A DNA stretch of 64,000 bases, taken from assembly GCA_029204225.1 (NCBI GenBank), contig CM055101.1:31749683-31813682 (forward strand), read 5' to 3'. Under the pieces are notes generated by a model that worked only from the letters and a program-made list of their open reading frames with translations, made no database searches and had not been told where the DNA came from. Source of the DNA: Diphasiastrum complanatum. Taxonomy: Eukaryota > Streptophyta > Lycopodiopsida > Lycopodiales > Lycopodiaceae. The position numbers and the translations under genes are program-made. This document shows positions 61,986 through 64,000 of this stretch, in pieces (position 1 is the first letter of the stretch; each line of letters opens with the position of its first letter).

Positions 61986-62230
61986 TGTTAGGGAATCAAG
62001 ATGCGATCAGCTGGTTGTGGCCAGTAGGCGGTCACACCAGGTGGTGGTTGCGAGAGGCCACCACCCATACAAATAGCTTCCTGACACATGTATGTGTTAG
62101 TTTTCTTGGCGTGATAATACTCTTCTCTATATAAGATGTTTCATATGAATAGAATTGGCACTCTCTTTTGTGTTATGTCCTCTTGTAGTTAAGCATTCTT
62201 GTTTTCTTTGTGTGCAATCCAGTTACAAGC
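61986..62230 (+). repeat. Probable 3' LTR of the copia remnant
   Basis: It begins TGTTAGGGAATCAAG about 70 bp after the RNase H end. It contains a TATA box, CTCTATATAAGATG, near 62134, and runs to roughly TGTGCAATCCAG. The end is not certain and there is no partner LTR in the window. Confidence 0.6.
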
Positions 62231-64000
62231 TAAGGTTCACTAGCTATGCTAGAAAGCAGGACTTAAGCTAGAAAGCAGGAAGAGAATGCTTAAGGAGGCT
62301 AAAAGAGGAGCAATCATCATCAACTGAATAAAGATACAATGTTGCCCTACTTATACCCTCTCCCTGAATCAAATGGAGGATTCAAAAAAGGGAGGGAAAA
62401 GGATTTGGAGGGAAAATAGTGCGCCCTCCCAATAGGAGGACCCCCACTCCACATCAATGTGACCAAGTCCTAAAAATATAACCAAATAGGGCCCAAGGCC
62501 AATATATGAATAAAAAGAGCCCTTAGGCCTGCTTATGCATAATAACAATAAAAGAATGGACGCGGCGAATGTAATGAGCCAAGTTCATAACTCTCCCTTG
62601 CAGAAAAACAAAGCCCTCCACCGGCTAGCAAGCACAATATCTATCTAAAACAATAATGTAAGCATGCTAAATACTGAAAAATCACGAACTAATGGAAATA
62701 CTGATGGAGAGGACATAAGTCGTCACAACAGATATCCCAAAAGCATCATAACTGTGCAAAGTAAGTACTAAGCAAATACGACAATAAAGAATAGTCATAG
62801 CTAGCCGAATCATGAAGCAGAGGGAACATCTACAATGACATCTGTAGTAGAGGAGAGAACTAAAGCCATGAGGGCTCGAGCCTGATCTGCCAATAATGGT
62901 GTATGATAAAACACATCAATAGGCTCCCAAGTGGCCTCCTCAAGAGGACGACCATCCCACTCTCAAGAAAAACTGAATCTGCCGGCAGCGTCGACTATGG
63001 TGAAGGCGAACCTGGTGAATGGCAGCTGGTAAGAAAGGGAACAACTCAGGATCAACATCATGGCGACGAAGGGAACATCTCGGCCGCGTCATCAGAAACC
63101 AAGCAATATAGAATAGCCAGGAATGCCAAGGAACCAGAAGAAGATCAAGCAGCAACTAGGAATGCCAAGGTATCCGTAATGCCCAAGCTAGTAGAGGATC
63201 AGCCCAAAAGATAGGGACATCATACCAAGGTATCCAAAAAGCCCGAGAAGGTAAAACTGCATCAGCAACGGGAAGCCAATAAGGAAACTGAAAAAGAGAT
63301 GGACACTCATCGCGAATAGCCGCATCATACACGTAACCATCAACCATATGTGCAAGGTAGCAGCATCGGAAGACCAGCACCAAAGAGTAGGAACATAAGC
63401 AGGATAACAGGCACACTGTAACAGCATGGAAAAGCAAGCGATATGCCAGGAAACATGGAGCATAAAGAGATCATCCTGACAAAGGATAGCTAAAATGGAG
63501 AAATATGCACCAGCATGGTCAAAAGCCCAAGGTATCCATAAGGCCCTGAATGAGAAGTAGCAATGGCACACGGTACCCTCAAGGCCCATATCACGAGAAG
63601 AGCAGCATGCCAAAAGCTTTAGAAGGTCCAAGAAATCAATGCATCATCTAAAAAGACATGATGAGGCCCCAACTGAAAAACTGTAGCCGAAAAACTCATC
63701 CAAAAAGACCTCATATAGACATACCAATCCATCATAGGATACACCAAAAACGGATGGAGAATCGGATGATCCATCGGAACTGGCTGCAAGTGTAATCCCA
63801 AAGTACAAACCAGGCGCACAAGTGAGAATAGAAGAAATGCACTGGAACGAGGAACAGGATCTGCAACATCAGTAGCAAGCATCGGAGCAATATCCACGTG
63901 TATCTGGGAATGAGTATCAAAGCACATATGAGCAACACTGAAGTATATGGCAGCAACATCCCCAAAAACTATCCAAGAGAGGAGAAGGAACTCTCTCAAG
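62231..64000. other. Unassigned moderately repetitive region
   Basis: GCTAGAAAGCAGGA is directly repeated near 62247-62281. The 20-bp word CCAAGGTATCC(N)4GCCC with small changes occurs at 63165, 63225 and 63527. Several open frames of 60-147 codons exist on both strands (for example minus 63188-63631). Their composition (Trp/Leu/Cys-rich) and mutual overlap give no support for a protein. If the PMI1-like gene has a long intron, this DNA may be intronic. Confidence 0.4.

Noticed and set aside
62903-63999. Overlapping 77-147-codon frames near the right end
   Set aside because: They overlap on both strands, are Trp/Leu/Cys-rich, and follow a repeated DNA word. No protein family is visible.

Overview
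The window looks like gene-poor, repeat-rich nuclear DNA of a land plant. The evidence is two recognisable plant genes, an F-box protein at 47.05-48.2 kb and a PMI1-type (plastid movement impaired 1) NT-C2 protein at 54.9-57.7 kb. Around them lie Ty1/copia and Ty3/gypsy relics with plant-type primer binding sites, long TC/GA microsatellites and AT-rich spacers. The species cannot be named from this. The low gene density and large repeat share would suit a large genome such as a fern or gymnosperm, but that is an inference.

Layout. 1-10.3 kb: spacer with gypsy fragments (2.9-3.9 kb), local duplications, a diverged ~69-bp periodic array (5.2-5.7 kb) and a 156-bp TC tract. 10.3-12.2 kb: a spliced fragment of an unrecognised gene, cut by a decayed copia element. 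13.6-16.0 kb: an intact-looking non-autonomous LTR element (737-bp LTRs, iMet-type PBS, TCCGA target duplication). 16.0-28.05 kb: a gypsy LTR/PBS/gag remnant, two decayed minus-strand copia elements, a 522-bp hAT-like MITE inside one copia integrase, and an LTR element of about 4.4 kb lying between the two copias.

28.4-33.6 kb is the most unusual part. A decayed plus-strand gene group (a coiled-coil ORF, then an intron-containing gene of unknown family) converges on a minus-strand spliced gene of unknown family. Upstream of the latter is a divergent-promoter-like stretch with six CACGTG G-boxes, flanked on both sides by ~80-bp repeats built from a 16-bp motif in alternating orientation. On the other side of this promoter lies a frameshifted histone H3 sequence with CENH3-like features and a basic, serine-rich extension. 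A decayed relative of the unknown plus-strand gene recurs at 49.1-49.5 kb, so that family is dispersed and may be mobile. This block is my candidate for something undescribed.

33.9-46.6 kb: a long antisense ORF beside a gypsy PPT/LTR/PBS, further gypsy leader/gag and copia gag-protease remnants, a minisatellite, a GA tract and a tRNA-like retrosequence with 14-bp direct repeats. 46.6-48.2 kb: the F-box gene. 49.9-52.4 kb: more copia and gypsy relics. 54.9-57.66 kb: the PMI1-like gene, whose ORF may be only its first exon. 58.9-64 kb: a decayed chromovirus-like gypsy, a copia RT/RNase H remnant with a likely LTR, and unassigned repetitive DNA. All assignments come from reading the sequence and its translations by eye; no searches were run.
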